Origin: Bacteroidota bacterium
GTDB taxonomy: Bacteria > Bacteroidota > Bacteroidia > 2-12-FULL-35-15
DNA length: 5,769 nucleotides
Direction of reading: 5' to 3'
NCBI GenBank assembly: GCA_026391935.1
Contig: JAPLDC010000202.1
Coordinates: 1 to 5,769 of the forward strand
Both the position numbers and the translations under genes were made by a program. Below the pieces are notes generated by a model that was given only the letters and a program-made list of their open reading frames with translations, ran no database searches and had not been told where the DNA came from. Positions 1 to 5,769 of the stretch are shown here, piece by piece (the first letter of the stretch is position 1; every line of letters starts with the position of its first letter).

Positions 1-1111
1 CCATCGCTGCTGGAAGTCGAAAGCCGTACTCGACTAAGTTCTCTTTACGACTCCGATCGCCTCCATACATGGCATGGACTTGAGAAATTGTCACATGACT
101 TTCATCCACCACCATCAAAAAATCATCAGGAAAATAATCCAACAAACAGAAAGGTCTAGAACCTGGTAAACGGCTATCAAAATATCGTGAGTAATTTTCT
201 ATTCCGGAACAATATCCCAATTCACGCATCATTTCGAGATCATAGGTAACACGATCTTCCAATCTTTTTGCTTCGAGATGTTTTCCTATTTCTTTAAAAT
301 AATCCACTTGCTTTACCATATCATCTTGAATCTGATGAATAGCACTTTTCATTGTTTCCGGACTAGTAACAAATATATTTGCGGGATAAACCGTAACGCT
401 GTCAAGTTTTTCAATGCTCTTGCCAGTGCTTGTTTCAAAATATTCTATCTCCTCAATTTCATCTCCCCAAAAAGAAACACGCAATGAATAATCTGCATAC
501 GCTAAATTAATATCAACAGTATCACCTTTCACACGGAAATTTCCACGTAAAAAATCTTCTGTTGTTCTGGAATATAAACTTTCAACAAGTCGGTGAAGAA
601 ATTTATTTCTTGAAATAACCTCACCCTTTTTTATTTGGATAACGTTGCTTCTGAATTCAACAGGATTTCCGATACCGTAAATACATGAAACAGATGAAAC
701 AACGATCACATCTCGTCTTCCGGATAGGAGAGAAGAGGTTGTACTTAATCGTAATTTTTCTATCTCATCATTGATCGCCAGATCTTTTTCGATGTAGGTA
801 TTTGTGCTTGGTATAAAAGCTTCCGGTTGATAATAATCATAATAACTCACAAAATATTCTACAGCATTGTTTGGAAAAAACTGTTTGAATTCGCCATATA
901 ATTGGGCGGCAAGTGTTTTATTATGACTTAAAATTAAAGTAGGTTTTCCAGTTTGTTGAATAACGTTGGCAATCGTAAATGTTTTTCCGGAGCCTGTAAC
1001 ACCCAATAAGGTCTGTGCCGGCAAATTTTGATTTACCCCATCAACTAATTGTTTAATGGCTGTTGGCTGATCACCAGTCGGCTGAAAATCGGATATTATT
1101 TTGAATTCCAT
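1..1111 (-). CDS. uvrB: Excinuclease ABC subunit UvrB, N-terminal 370 residues (cut by window edge)
   Basis: UvrB is the DNA-damage-verifying helicase-like subunit of cytoplasmic UvrABC nucleotide excision repair. It receives damaged DNA from UvrA and positions UvrC for incision. Translating the minus strand from the ATG at 1111-1109 gives one open frame to base 1 with no stop. It begins MEFKIISDFQPTGDQPTAI, the usual UvrB start. Walker A GVTGSGKT lies at residues 37-44. The damage-probing beta-hairpin begins at YFVSYYDYYQPEAF (86-99). SSVSCIYGIGNP follows, then YDLEMMRELGYCSGIENYSR, and the Walker B/DEAD-type box DESH at 336-339. The frame ends in GFRLPAAM at residue 370. Full UvrB is usually about 660-680 residues, so the C-terminal helicase motifs and the UvrC-contacting UVR domain lie outside the window. 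Phe-99 stands where E. coli has Tyr-101, a conservative change. The start is 43 bases after the WG-repeat gene. No clear Shine-Dalgarno is seen. Identification is secure. Confidence 0.97.
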   Translation of the reverse strand, partial: MEFKIISDFQPTGDQPTAIKQLVDGVNQNLPAQTLLGVTGSGKTFTIANVIQQTGKPTLILSHNKTLAAQLYGEFKQFFPNNAVEYFVSYYDYYQPEAFIPSTNTYIEKDLAINDEIEKLRLSTTSSLLSGRRDVIVVSSVSCIYGIGNPVEFRSNVIQIKKGEVISRNKFLHRLVESLYSRTTEDFLRGNFRVKGDTVDINLAYADYSLRVSFWGDEIEEIEYFETSTGKSIEKLDSVTVYPANIFVTSPETMKSAIHQIQDDMVKQVDYFKEIGKHLEAKRLEDRVTYDLEMMRELGYCSGIENYSRYFDSRLPGSRPFCLLDYFPDDFLMVVDESHVTISQVHAMYGGDRSRKENLVEYGFRLPAAM

Positions 1112-1154
1112 AGAATGTAAAAATACGGAATTATAAAGAAAAAATTACATGGAA

Positions 1155-2063
1155 CTACTTTCCTACTTTTTGTTTGGTAAGCACATCAATCTCATAAACA
1201 TCCTCGTTTTCATTTTTTGTAACCCAAGCGGTTGTTTTGCTGGCAGATGAAATTGAGGCATATTCAAAAGGCAAAATTATTTTGTTATTTATATCGATCA
1301 AACCCCATTTACCATCTTTTTTAACCGCTAAATAATTTCCACTAGGCCATGCATCCTGATAAACAAAAGGTACAATTTCTTTTCCTGTCCTATCAATGAA
1401 ACCAAATTTCCCGCCTTTTTTTGCAGGCGCAACATTCAATTCTGGAGAATAACTCTCGATCATTTCGTAAATAAATGGGACTACAATTTCATTTTTCATA
1501 TTTACTACACCACAAACATCATTCTTCCCCACAGGCCAAATACCTTTTGACAATTGTTTTGACCAAAAGGCATATTGAAATGGGATAATAATTTCCCCTT
1601 TTAAATTCATAACTCCTAATTCGGATGTTCCTGTTTCACCAACGACTAATAGTTCGTCTTCCGGATAATATTCCATTCGTCCGTATTTTATTGGAATTAT
1701 CTCTTTTCCCATACTATCGATTATTCCATTAAGATATTCATATGGACCTGTCTTTATTTGAACAATGTTTATACACATTGGATAGGTATTGACATTATCA
1801 TATTTACATGGTATTATTTCTTTACCTGTTTCATTTATGAACCCATATTTATCATTTTTATTTTTAACAAGACTTAATCCTGTTTTGTAACCAAAATTAA
1901 AATCTACTTCTTTATAAATAGGCTTTACAATATAATTATCATCGCCATCAACGATACCATACAATCCTGATTTTTCATCTTGTTTGGAAAAGTTTTGTGA
2001 AATAACAATCGTGTTAGATGAAAAAAGACTGATTGCCAGCAGAAGTAATTTTGAGTTTTTCAT
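1155..2063 (-). CDS. Exported WG-repeat protein (seven repeats)
   Basis: This 302-residue protein has an N-terminal signal peptide: Lys-rich start, hydrophobic core LLLLAISLF at about residues 6-14, and probable cleavage near VIS/QN at 22-23. There is no lipobox cysteine, so it is probably periplasmic or outside the cell. The rest is seven WG (KWG-type) repeats, each about 19 conserved residues of the form aromatic-G-(F/I/L)-(I/V)-(D/N)-x-x-G-(K/E)-(E/I)-I-(I/V)-P-x-x-Y. They start at residues 35, 73, 112, 149, 184, 220 and 253. Examples are YGFINETGKEIIPCKY and FGFIDRTGKEIVPFVY. No catalytic domain follows the last repeat; only about 30 residues remain. WG repeats are beta-rich modules common in Bacteroidota, thought to act in binding, and the specific role here is unknown. 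It lies 27 bases after aroE on the same strand, so it may be co-transcribed, but the context does not suggest a shared function. The leader is almost pure A/T with no Shine-Dalgarno. Confidence 0.9.
   Translation of the reverse strand: MKNSKLLLLAISLFSSNTIVISQNFSKQDEKSGLYGIVDGDDNYIVKPIYKEVDFNFGYKTGLSLVKNKNDKYGFINETGKEIIPCKYDNVNTYPMCINIVQIKTGPYEYLNGIIDSMGKEIIPIKYGRMEYYPEDELLVVGETGTSELGVMNLKGEIIIPFQYAFWSKQLSKGIWPVGKNDVCGVVNMKNEIVVPFIYEMIESYSPELNVAPAKKGGKFGFIDRTGKEIVPFVYQDAWPSGNYLAVKKDGKWGLIDINNKIILPFEYASISSASKTTAWVTKNENEDVYEIDVLTKQKVGK
1251..1961 (-). other. Array of seven WG repeats within the exported protein
   Basis: These bases encode residues 35-271, covering all seven repeat cores. Distances between successive starts are 38, 39, 37, 35, 36 and 33 residues, so each unit is a conserved 19-residue core plus a variable linker that shortens toward the C terminus. 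The classical WG pair appears exactly only in the last unit (WGLIDINNK). The others carry Y, N, L, C or F before the glycine. The protein repeats are diverged and I see no long identical DNA repeats, which suggests an old array rather than recent expansion. Confidence 0.85.
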
Positions 2064-2090
2064 TTTAAAATATTTTTTTAATTTTTACAA

Positions 2091-2852
2091 TTATTTATTC
2101 CATATTCTCCAAGCTTCTTCGGCTTGTTGATAAAGCATTGATAATCCATTTACAGTTGATGCTCCTTTTGCTTTTCCACGTTTTAAAAATTCTGTTTCTG
2201 TAGGATTATAAACCAGATCGTACAATAAATGTGAAGATGAAATGAAATCATAAGGAATTTGCGGAGCGCTTTCAGTATGTGGGAACATTCCTAAAGGACT
2301 AGTATTTACAATGAGTTTAAAAGCATTCATCATATTTTCATTTAACTCTTCATATAAAAAAGTTTTATCGGATGCATTCTGTTTTTTTTGTCGGCTAGCA
2401 AAATAACATTCGATTCCTATTTCTTTAAGAACATGAAATACAGCTTTGGATGCACCACCAGTCCCAAGTATTAAGGCCCGTTCGTGCTGAGATTCTAAAA
2501 AAGGTTTGATACTTTGTCTGAAACCAAATACATCCGTATTAAATCCCTTTAAGTGAATTGAAGATTCTTTACGAGAGATCCTGACACAATTTACAGCACC
2601 GACAGCTTTTGCTGTTTCATCTAATTCATCCAGAAAAGGGATTACACTTTCTTTGTATGGGATAGTAACGCTTAGGCCAAGGAGAGTATGATTTTCATTG
2701 ATCAATTCCGGAAACATTTCAATTTTTTCAATTGGGAATAAATTGAATTCACAGCCCAGAATTTTTTCTTTTTCAAATTTTTCAGTAAAGTATTTTTTTG
2801 AAAAGGAGTGGGAGAGAGGAAAGCCTATTAGGCCGTATAGTTTATTTTGCAT
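2091..2852 (-). CDS. aroE: Shikimate dehydrogenase (NADP+)
   Basis: AroE reduces 3-dehydroshikimate to shikimate with NADPH in the cytoplasm, the fourth step of the chorismate pathway to aromatic amino acids. The 253-residue length is slightly under the usual 270 or so. The substrate domain shows LSHSFS with shikimate-contacting Ser-14 and Ser-16, VTIPYK with catalytic Lys-67, AVGAVNCV (83-90), and FNTD with catalytic Asp-107. The nucleotide domain shows the glycine-rich loop GTGGASKA (130-137), then ASRQKK (152-157), where Arg-154 and the lysines fit recognition of the NADP 2'-phosphate. NTSPLGM is at 183-189 and NGLSMLYQQA at 235-244, with Gln-243 in the position of the conserved C-terminal glutamine. 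All key residues are present, so it should be active. The start at 2852 puts MQNKLYGLIGFPLSHS in the usual place and has an AAGGAA about 9 bases upstream. It lies 42 bases after the DedA gene and could share its transcript. The fold also includes quinate dehydrogenases, but AroE fits best. Confidence 0.96.
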   Translation of the reverse strand: MQNKLYGLIGFPLSHSFSKKYFTEKFEKEKILGCEFNLFPIEKIEMFPELINENHTLLGLSVTIPYKESVIPFLDELDETAKAVGAVNCVRISRKESSIHLKGFNTDVFGFRQSIKPFLESQHERALILGTGGASKAVFHVLKEIGIECYFASRQKKQNASDKTFLYEELNENMMNAFKLIVNTSPLGMFPHTESAPQIPYDFISSSHLLYDLVYNPTETEFLKRGKAKGASTVNGLSMLYQQAEEAWRIWNK

Positions 2853-2861
2853 CTGATATTA

Positions 2862-2867
2862 TTCCTT
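2862..2867 (-). promoter_or_regulatory. Possible Shine-Dalgarno of aroE
   Basis: On the minus strand AAGGAA is followed by 9 bases and then the aroE ATG. It is the only start in the window with a reasonable purine-rich ribosome-binding sequence, and it supports the ATG at 2852. Bacteroidota often do without such sites, so its use is uncertain. Confidence 0.4.
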
Positions 2868-2894
2868 ATTAATCCTAAAAGAAATCAGTCTTCT

Positions 2895-3554
2895 TTATGA
2901 TTTCGGCTTAGACAATTTGACTTTTAGAATCTCAATAATAATAGGAAGAATCGATATGAAGATAATCAACAAAGCTACCTTTTCTATATTCGTTCGTATC
3001 CAAGGAATTTCGCCCAAAAAATATCCAGCAACGGTTAAACTAATGATCCAAATCGCACCGCCAAGAATATCAAACGATAAAAATTTACGATAATTCATTT
3101 CAGCTATTCCGGCAACAAAAGGTGAGAAGGTTCTTACAATTGGAACAAAACGGGCAAGAATAATTGTTTTAGTTCCATACTTTTCGAAGAAAGCATGTGT
3201 TTTAGTAAGATACTCTTCTTTTATCAACTTTTTGCCCCCAAATTTTATTTGCAGAGCCCGCAATCCTACTTTCCTACCTAACCAATAATTTGTATTGTCG
3301 CCTAAAATTGCAGCAAAAAACAAAAGGGACAAAAGATAAAAAATATTCAAATAAGGCTCTCCTGTGGTGGTGTTAATCTGATTTGCAAACAATCCAGCTG
3401 TAAATAATAAAGAGTCACCCGGAAGAAATGGCATGACTACTAAACCGGTTTCTATAAAGATCACTAAAAACAAAATGATATAAACAACATCGCTGTAATT
3501 TAGAAACAGCCAATCAAAATCGAGATGTAAAATATGTTTGAATAATTCGATCAT
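2895..3554 (-). CDS. DedA-family inner membrane protein (VTT / SNARE-associated Golgi domain)
   Basis: This 219-residue polytopic protein belongs to the DedA/VTT family. Bacterial members act in the inner membrane and are linked to envelope integrity, proton-motive-force-dependent resistance, cell division and lipid-carrier or phospholipid flipping. Hydrophobic stretches lie at roughly 25-45, 70-86, 162-182 and 193-212, with a re-entrant-like hydrophobic hairpin around 36-55. Family acidic residues appear as Glu-35 (FIETG) and Asp-47 (LPGD). The signature ILARFVPIVRTFSPFVAGIAEM is at 132-153, with Arg-135 and Arg-141. The 12- and 6-residue spacings match the Glu/Asp and Arg/Arg pairs that are functionally important in E. 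coli YqjA. The substrate of this paralogue cannot be told from sequence. It follows the rhodanese gene after 86 bases, the widest gap in the window, and precedes aroE by 42 bases. The start at 3554 is the first ATG of the frame. No Shine-Dalgarno is visible. Confidence 0.92.
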   Translation of the reverse strand: MIELFKHILHLDFDWLFLNYSDVVYIILFLVIFIETGLVVMPFLPGDSLLFTAGLFANQINTTTGEPYLNIFYLLSLLFFAAILGDNTNYWLGRKVGLRALQIKFGGKKLIKEEYLTKTHAFFEKYGTKTIILARFVPIVRTFSPFVAGIAEMNYRKFLSFDILGGAIWIISLTVAGYFLGEIPWIRTNIEKVALLIIFISILPIIIEILKVKLSKPKS

Positions 3555-3593
3555 AAAAGATGAAAATTAAATTTTGATTCTAAGTATTTCTTT

Positions 3594-3623
3594 TTTGGAA
3601 AAGGGGTACTGTTTTCTTCCAAA
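3594..3623. repeat. Short inverted repeat in the rhodanese-dedA gap
   Basis: The arms TTTGGAA (3594-3600) and TTCCAAA (3617-3623) are perfect 7-base complements with a 16-base loop. As minus-strand RNA the stem extends to 9 pairs by one G-U and one A-U pair, leaving a 12-base loop. It sits after the rhodanese stop and before the DedA gene. The downstream side of the minus transcript is A-rich rather than U-rich, so it is not a standard intrinsic terminator. It could be a protein-binding palindrome, a weak mRNA hairpin or chance. Confidence 0.35.
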
Positions 3624-3640
3624 GCAAAAAATAACATTAA

Positions 3641-3955
3641 TTAGTAGGTCGTAATCGAAGGGTCTATTTCATTTGACCAGGCAATAAGTCCACCTTTCAA
3701 ATTGTAAACATTGTTATAGCCACTTGACTCCAGAGCCTGACAAATAGCTCCGGAACGAGCACCACTTCTGCAATGAATAATTACTTGCTTATCTTTAGAT
3801 ATCTTATCCAGGTTATCCATCACTTCACCCATGGCTATGTGTTCACCACCAATGTTACAAATCTCCAACTCATGTTCTTCTCGAACATCAATTAATTGAA
3901 TATTTGCTTTGCTGTCTTTTAATTTTTTTAATTCTGCAACGGTAATTTCTTTCAT
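3641..3955 (-). CDS. Single-domain rhodanese-like sulfurtransferase (GlpE/PspE type)
   Basis: This 104-residue cytoplasmic protein is one complete rhodanese domain. Such enzymes move sulfane sulfur from thiosulfate or persulfides through a cysteine persulfide to an acceptor; with thiosulfate the other product is sulfite. It shows the N-terminal VAELKKL (6-12), the family motif IDVREEHEL (22-30), the strand-and-loop VIIHCRSGARS (58-68) with active-site Cys-62, and the C-terminal NLKGGLIAW (85-93). The active loop CRSGAR has six residues, as in sulfur-transferring rhodaneses rather than Cdc25-type phosphatases, and contains arginines suited to an anionic substrate. There is no signal peptide or second domain. 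It starts 13 bases after the phosphosulfolactate synthase stop, so the two are very likely co-transcribed. That pairing hints at sulfite or sulfur supply, which is inference. Physiological donor and acceptor are unknown. Confidence 0.93.
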   Translation of the reverse strand: MKEITVAELKKLKDSKANIQLIDVREEHELEICNIGGEHIAMGEVMDNLDKISKDKQVIIHCRSGARSGAICQALESSGYNNVYNLKGGLIAWSNEIDPSITTY

Positions 3956-3968
3956 AGTATTCCAATGA

Positions 3969-4751
3969 TTAATCGTTCGACTGTTTTAATTCTGCAGGCA
4001 AATAACTAAAAAAAGTATCGCCACGTAATCCTAAACGTAAAGTCTCTAAAGGAATAACATCATCAAAAGATATGTTTCCTAAATTAACGTTAGCACCCAA
4101 TAATTTCAAGAACCATACTTGTTGCGTTTTTATAGGAGCCTCCCACAAAATACTATCTCTATCAACTTTTGCTAATATTTTATTGATTAAAAGTGTGTGA
4201 GCTGTTCCATTAGGACGATATATACCAACATTTCCGCTTTCACGGGCCTCAGCGATCACCTTCCAAGAGCCTGCCTGTAACTCTTTGTTCATCATTGACA
4301 CCCACATTGTAGGATGAATGATAATACCTGCCTCTTTAGATCCCACTTCAGAAAGCACAGTATGGTTCTTAGCTAATTTATGAATGTATTCACATTTTTT
4401 ATCATGCGGCATCACGATTGAACCATCAGATACTTCGGCACATTCCAGTTTTAATTTATCCAATAACTTTTGATAATCATCAAACATATTACGAACAATG
4501 AAGGCTTCGAAAAGTGTGCCGCCTAGATAGACTTTCATGCCAGCATCTTTGTAGAGTTTTATTTTTTGTTCCAGATTCGGAGTAACAAAGGATGTTCCGA
4601 AACCTAATTTAATTATATCTGTTAAATGTCCGCTTGAGGATAAAAAATCTTCGGCCTGTCGAATGCTTATTCCTTTGTCCATCATCATTGTCAGACCTTT
4701 GTTACGAGGCTTAGCGGGGCGTTCAGGAATATATGGTAATTTGAAGTTCAT
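3969..4751 (-). CDS. comA: Phosphosulfolactate synthase (ComA family)
   Basis: ComA adds sulfite to phosphoenolpyruvate to give (2R)-3-phospho-sulfolactate (EC 4.4.1.19). This is the first step of coenzyme M synthesis in methanogens and of sulfolactate formation in some bacteria. The family folds as a TIM barrel with Mg2+. The 260-residue length matches the usual 250 or so. Conserved blocks are all present: GLTMMMDKG (19-27), KLGFGTS (48-54), YLGGTLFE (75-82), EVSDGS (106-111), SEVGSK (134-139), EARESG (168-173), IYR (177-179), WEAP (203-206), the Gln/Asn-rich QQVWFLKLLGANVNLGNI (210-227) and ETLRLGLRGDT (236-246). None is visibly damaged. The start is 6 bases after the TPR stop and in the same frame. 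The rhodanese follows 13 bases later. In Bacteroidota the end product is unsettled; sulfolactate or a precursor for sulfonolipids are possibilities, not shown here. Plant HSA32 proteins share the fold, so a non-enzymatic stress role is a less likely alternative. Confidence 0.93.
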   Translation of the reverse strand: MNFKLPYIPERPAKPRNKGLTMMMDKGISIRQAEDFLSSSGHLTDIIKLGFGTSFVTPNLEQKIKLYKDAGMKVYLGGTLFEAFIVRNMFDDYQKLLDKLKLECAEVSDGSIVMPHDKKCEYIHKLAKNHTVLSEVGSKEAGIIIHPTMWVSMMNKELQAGSWKVIAEARESGNVGIYRPNGTAHTLLINKILAKVDRDSILWEAPIKTQQVWFLKLLGANVNLGNISFDDVIPLETLRLGLRGDTFFSYLPAELKQSND

Positions 4752-4757
4752 AATCTA

Positions 4758-5769
4758 TTATTTTTTAAATGAATCTATTAAATCAGTAATACTTGAATTT
4801 TCTTTTAGCTGAGGCAAATACTCAAATAATTCATTATGCTTTTCATAATTTAATTTTAATGCGTTCTGCAAAAAACTCAAAGCTTCTTGTTTTTGGCCTA
4901 TGCTCATCAAGCAGGCAGAAATTCTATAATGAAGCTCTGCATTTTGGGGATGATGTTTAATTCCTTCGGCAAGGATTTCCAATGATCCATTTTTATTCTC
5001 TTGCTCAAATAAAAGGTTCGCATAATCAAGCCAAATTTCTGCATTGTCGGGATCAAGTTCTATGACTTTTTTGAAAGAAATCTCGGCATCCTCATAGAAT
5101 TGCATTTTTTGCTGCATCTCACCGTAGATATACCAATATTCTGCGTTTACTTTATCAATTCCTAATGCTTTTTTTGCATAATGTAACCCTTCTCCTGTCT
5201 TGCTTTGAGAGTCTAATACAATCGCAATACCTAGCCAGGCATCTGCCAATTGAGGATTTAATTTAATCGCCTTATTATAATAGTTCAAGGCATGATCAAA
5301 ATCTTCCTTTTTTTCATAACATTCACCTATATAATAAAAAGTGATGGCATCAGGATCTTCAACTTTTAAAGTTTCTTTATATACATCGATTGCATCATCT
5401 AAGCGATTAAGATTTGCTAAGGAATTTGCTTTGTTAAAATAAGCAGATGCAAAATCATCCTGAATAGCGATTGAAAAATCATATGCATCAATTGCCTTTT
5501 CATACATTCCAAGTCGGTTGTATGAAACTCCCAAATTAAACCAGGCAGTAGAAGTGTAAGGGTGCTTGTCAACAAAATCAGAGTAATACTTTACACTTTC
5601 TTCTGATTGTCCATTCAATTCATAACAAAAAGCAAGTTCATATAAAGCCACTTCATTTTCAGGATTTTCAGAAAGAGCTTTCTTCAGATAGAAAATTGCA
5701 TCATCAAATTTGGAAGTGTTTTCAAATTCAAAAGCCATCGCTAAATAGATCTCATCAATATCCTCAGCA
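4758..5769 (-). CDS. Tetratricopeptide-repeat protein, N terminus beyond window
   Basis: The frame is open to the right edge. The ATG at 5738 is not the true start: the upstream codons read AEDIDEIYLAMAFEFEN, and that Met lies inside helix A of a TPR, so the gene begins outside the window. Counting from that Met, about nine tandem 34-residue TPRs can be read, with unit starts near IYLAMAFEFE, ALYELAFCYE, AWFNLGVSYN, AYFNKANSLA, TFYYIGECYE, AWLGIAIVLD, YWYIYGEMQQ, IWLDYANLLF and LHYRISACLM. Typical W/Y-x-x-(L/I/Y)-(G/A)-x-x-(Y/L) helix A and A-(I/L)-x-x-(Y/F) helix B patterns recur. The tail LPQLKENSSITDLIDSFKK looks like a capping helix. No enzymatic domain or membrane segment is visible in this part. 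It is probably a soluble protein-interaction scaffold. It ends in TAA TAG, 6 bases before comA, so translation may be coupled. Specific partner or function unknown. Confidence 0.9.
   Translation of the reverse strand, partial: AEDIDEIYLAMAFEFENTSKFDDAIFYLKKALSENPENEVALYELAFCYELNGQSEESVKYYSDFVDKHPYTSTAWFNLGVSYNRLGMYEKAIDAYDFSIAIQDDFASAYFNKANSLANLNRLDDAIDVYKETLKVEDPDAITFYYIGECYEKKEDFDHALNYYNKAIKLNPQLADAWLGIAIVLDSQSKTGEGLHYAKKALGIDKVNAEYWYIYGEMQQKMQFYEDAEISFKKVIELDPDNAEIWLDYANLLFEQENKNGSLEILAEGIKHHPQNAELHYRISACLMSIGQKQEALSFLQNALKLNYEKHNELFEYLPQLKENSSITDLIDSFKK

Noticed and set aside
278..487. 69-codon plus-strand open frame
   Set aside because: It lies wholly antisense to uvrB, whose minus-strand frame is intact and clearly conserved here. 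The translated peptide has no recognisable domain and low-complexity hydrophobic composition, as expected of an antisense shadow.
1112..1154. Possible uvrB promoter or hairpin: TATAAT-like and TAnnTTT-like strings, with ATGTAA/TTACAT arms (1115-1120 and 1145-1150)
   Set aside because: The region is so A/T-rich that such matches are expected by chance. No TTTG element at proper spacing is seen, and a 6-base stem with a 24-base loop is not a credible terminator.
3616..3640. TATTTTTTGC resembling the Bacteroidota -7 promoter element on the minus strand
   Set aside because: It carries one extra T relative to TAnnTTTG and has no TTTG at the expected upstream distance, so it was not listed as a promoter.
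3641..3955. Rhodanese as a Cdc25-like phosphatase or arsenate reductase
   Set aside because: The active loop after Cys-62 is six residues (CRSGAR), typical of sulfurtransferases; Cdc25-type enzymes have a seven-residue loop.
1..5769. Defence island, phage, CRISPR or transposon content
   Set aside because: No repeat-spacer array, transposase, integrase, nuclease-toxin or tRNA gene was seen, and base use looks uniform across the window.

Overview
The window is an AT-rich stretch of bacterial chromosome from a member of the Bacteroidota. It holds seven genes, all on the minus strand, packed with gaps of 6 to 86 bases. The phylum call rests on several points: start codons mostly lack Shine-Dalgarno sequences and sit in A/T-rich leaders, there is a secreted WG-repeat protein, a bacterial ComA-type phosphosulfolactate synthase is present, and the UvrB sequence looks typical of the phylum. 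Genus cannot be read from the window.

In transcription order (right to left) the layout is: a tetratricopeptide-repeat protein cut off at its N terminus by the right window edge (4758-5769); a ComA-family phosphosulfolactate synthase (3969-4751); a single-domain rhodanese (3641-3955); an 86-base gap with a weak inverted repeat; a DedA-family membrane protein (2895-3554); shikimate dehydrogenase AroE (2091-2852); an exported seven-repeat WG protein (1155-2063); and the N-terminal 370 residues of excinuclease subunit UvrB, cut by the left edge (1-1111). No stretch over 300 bases lacks a gene. I found no RNA gene, mobile element, CRISPR array, attachment site, origin or convincing terminator.

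AroE (chorismate pathway) and UvrB (nucleotide excision repair) are core genes, and DedA is a membrane maintenance factor. The most suggestive grouping is TPR, ComA and rhodanese, with gaps of 6 and 13 bases. ComA joins sulfite to phosphoenolpyruvate, and a rhodanese can release sulfite from thiosulfate, so the two could be linked in making an organosulfonate. That link is an inference. The rest looks like an ordinary chromosomal neighbourhood, with no sign of a defence system, phage or recent transfer. I do not see a clearly new biological system here.
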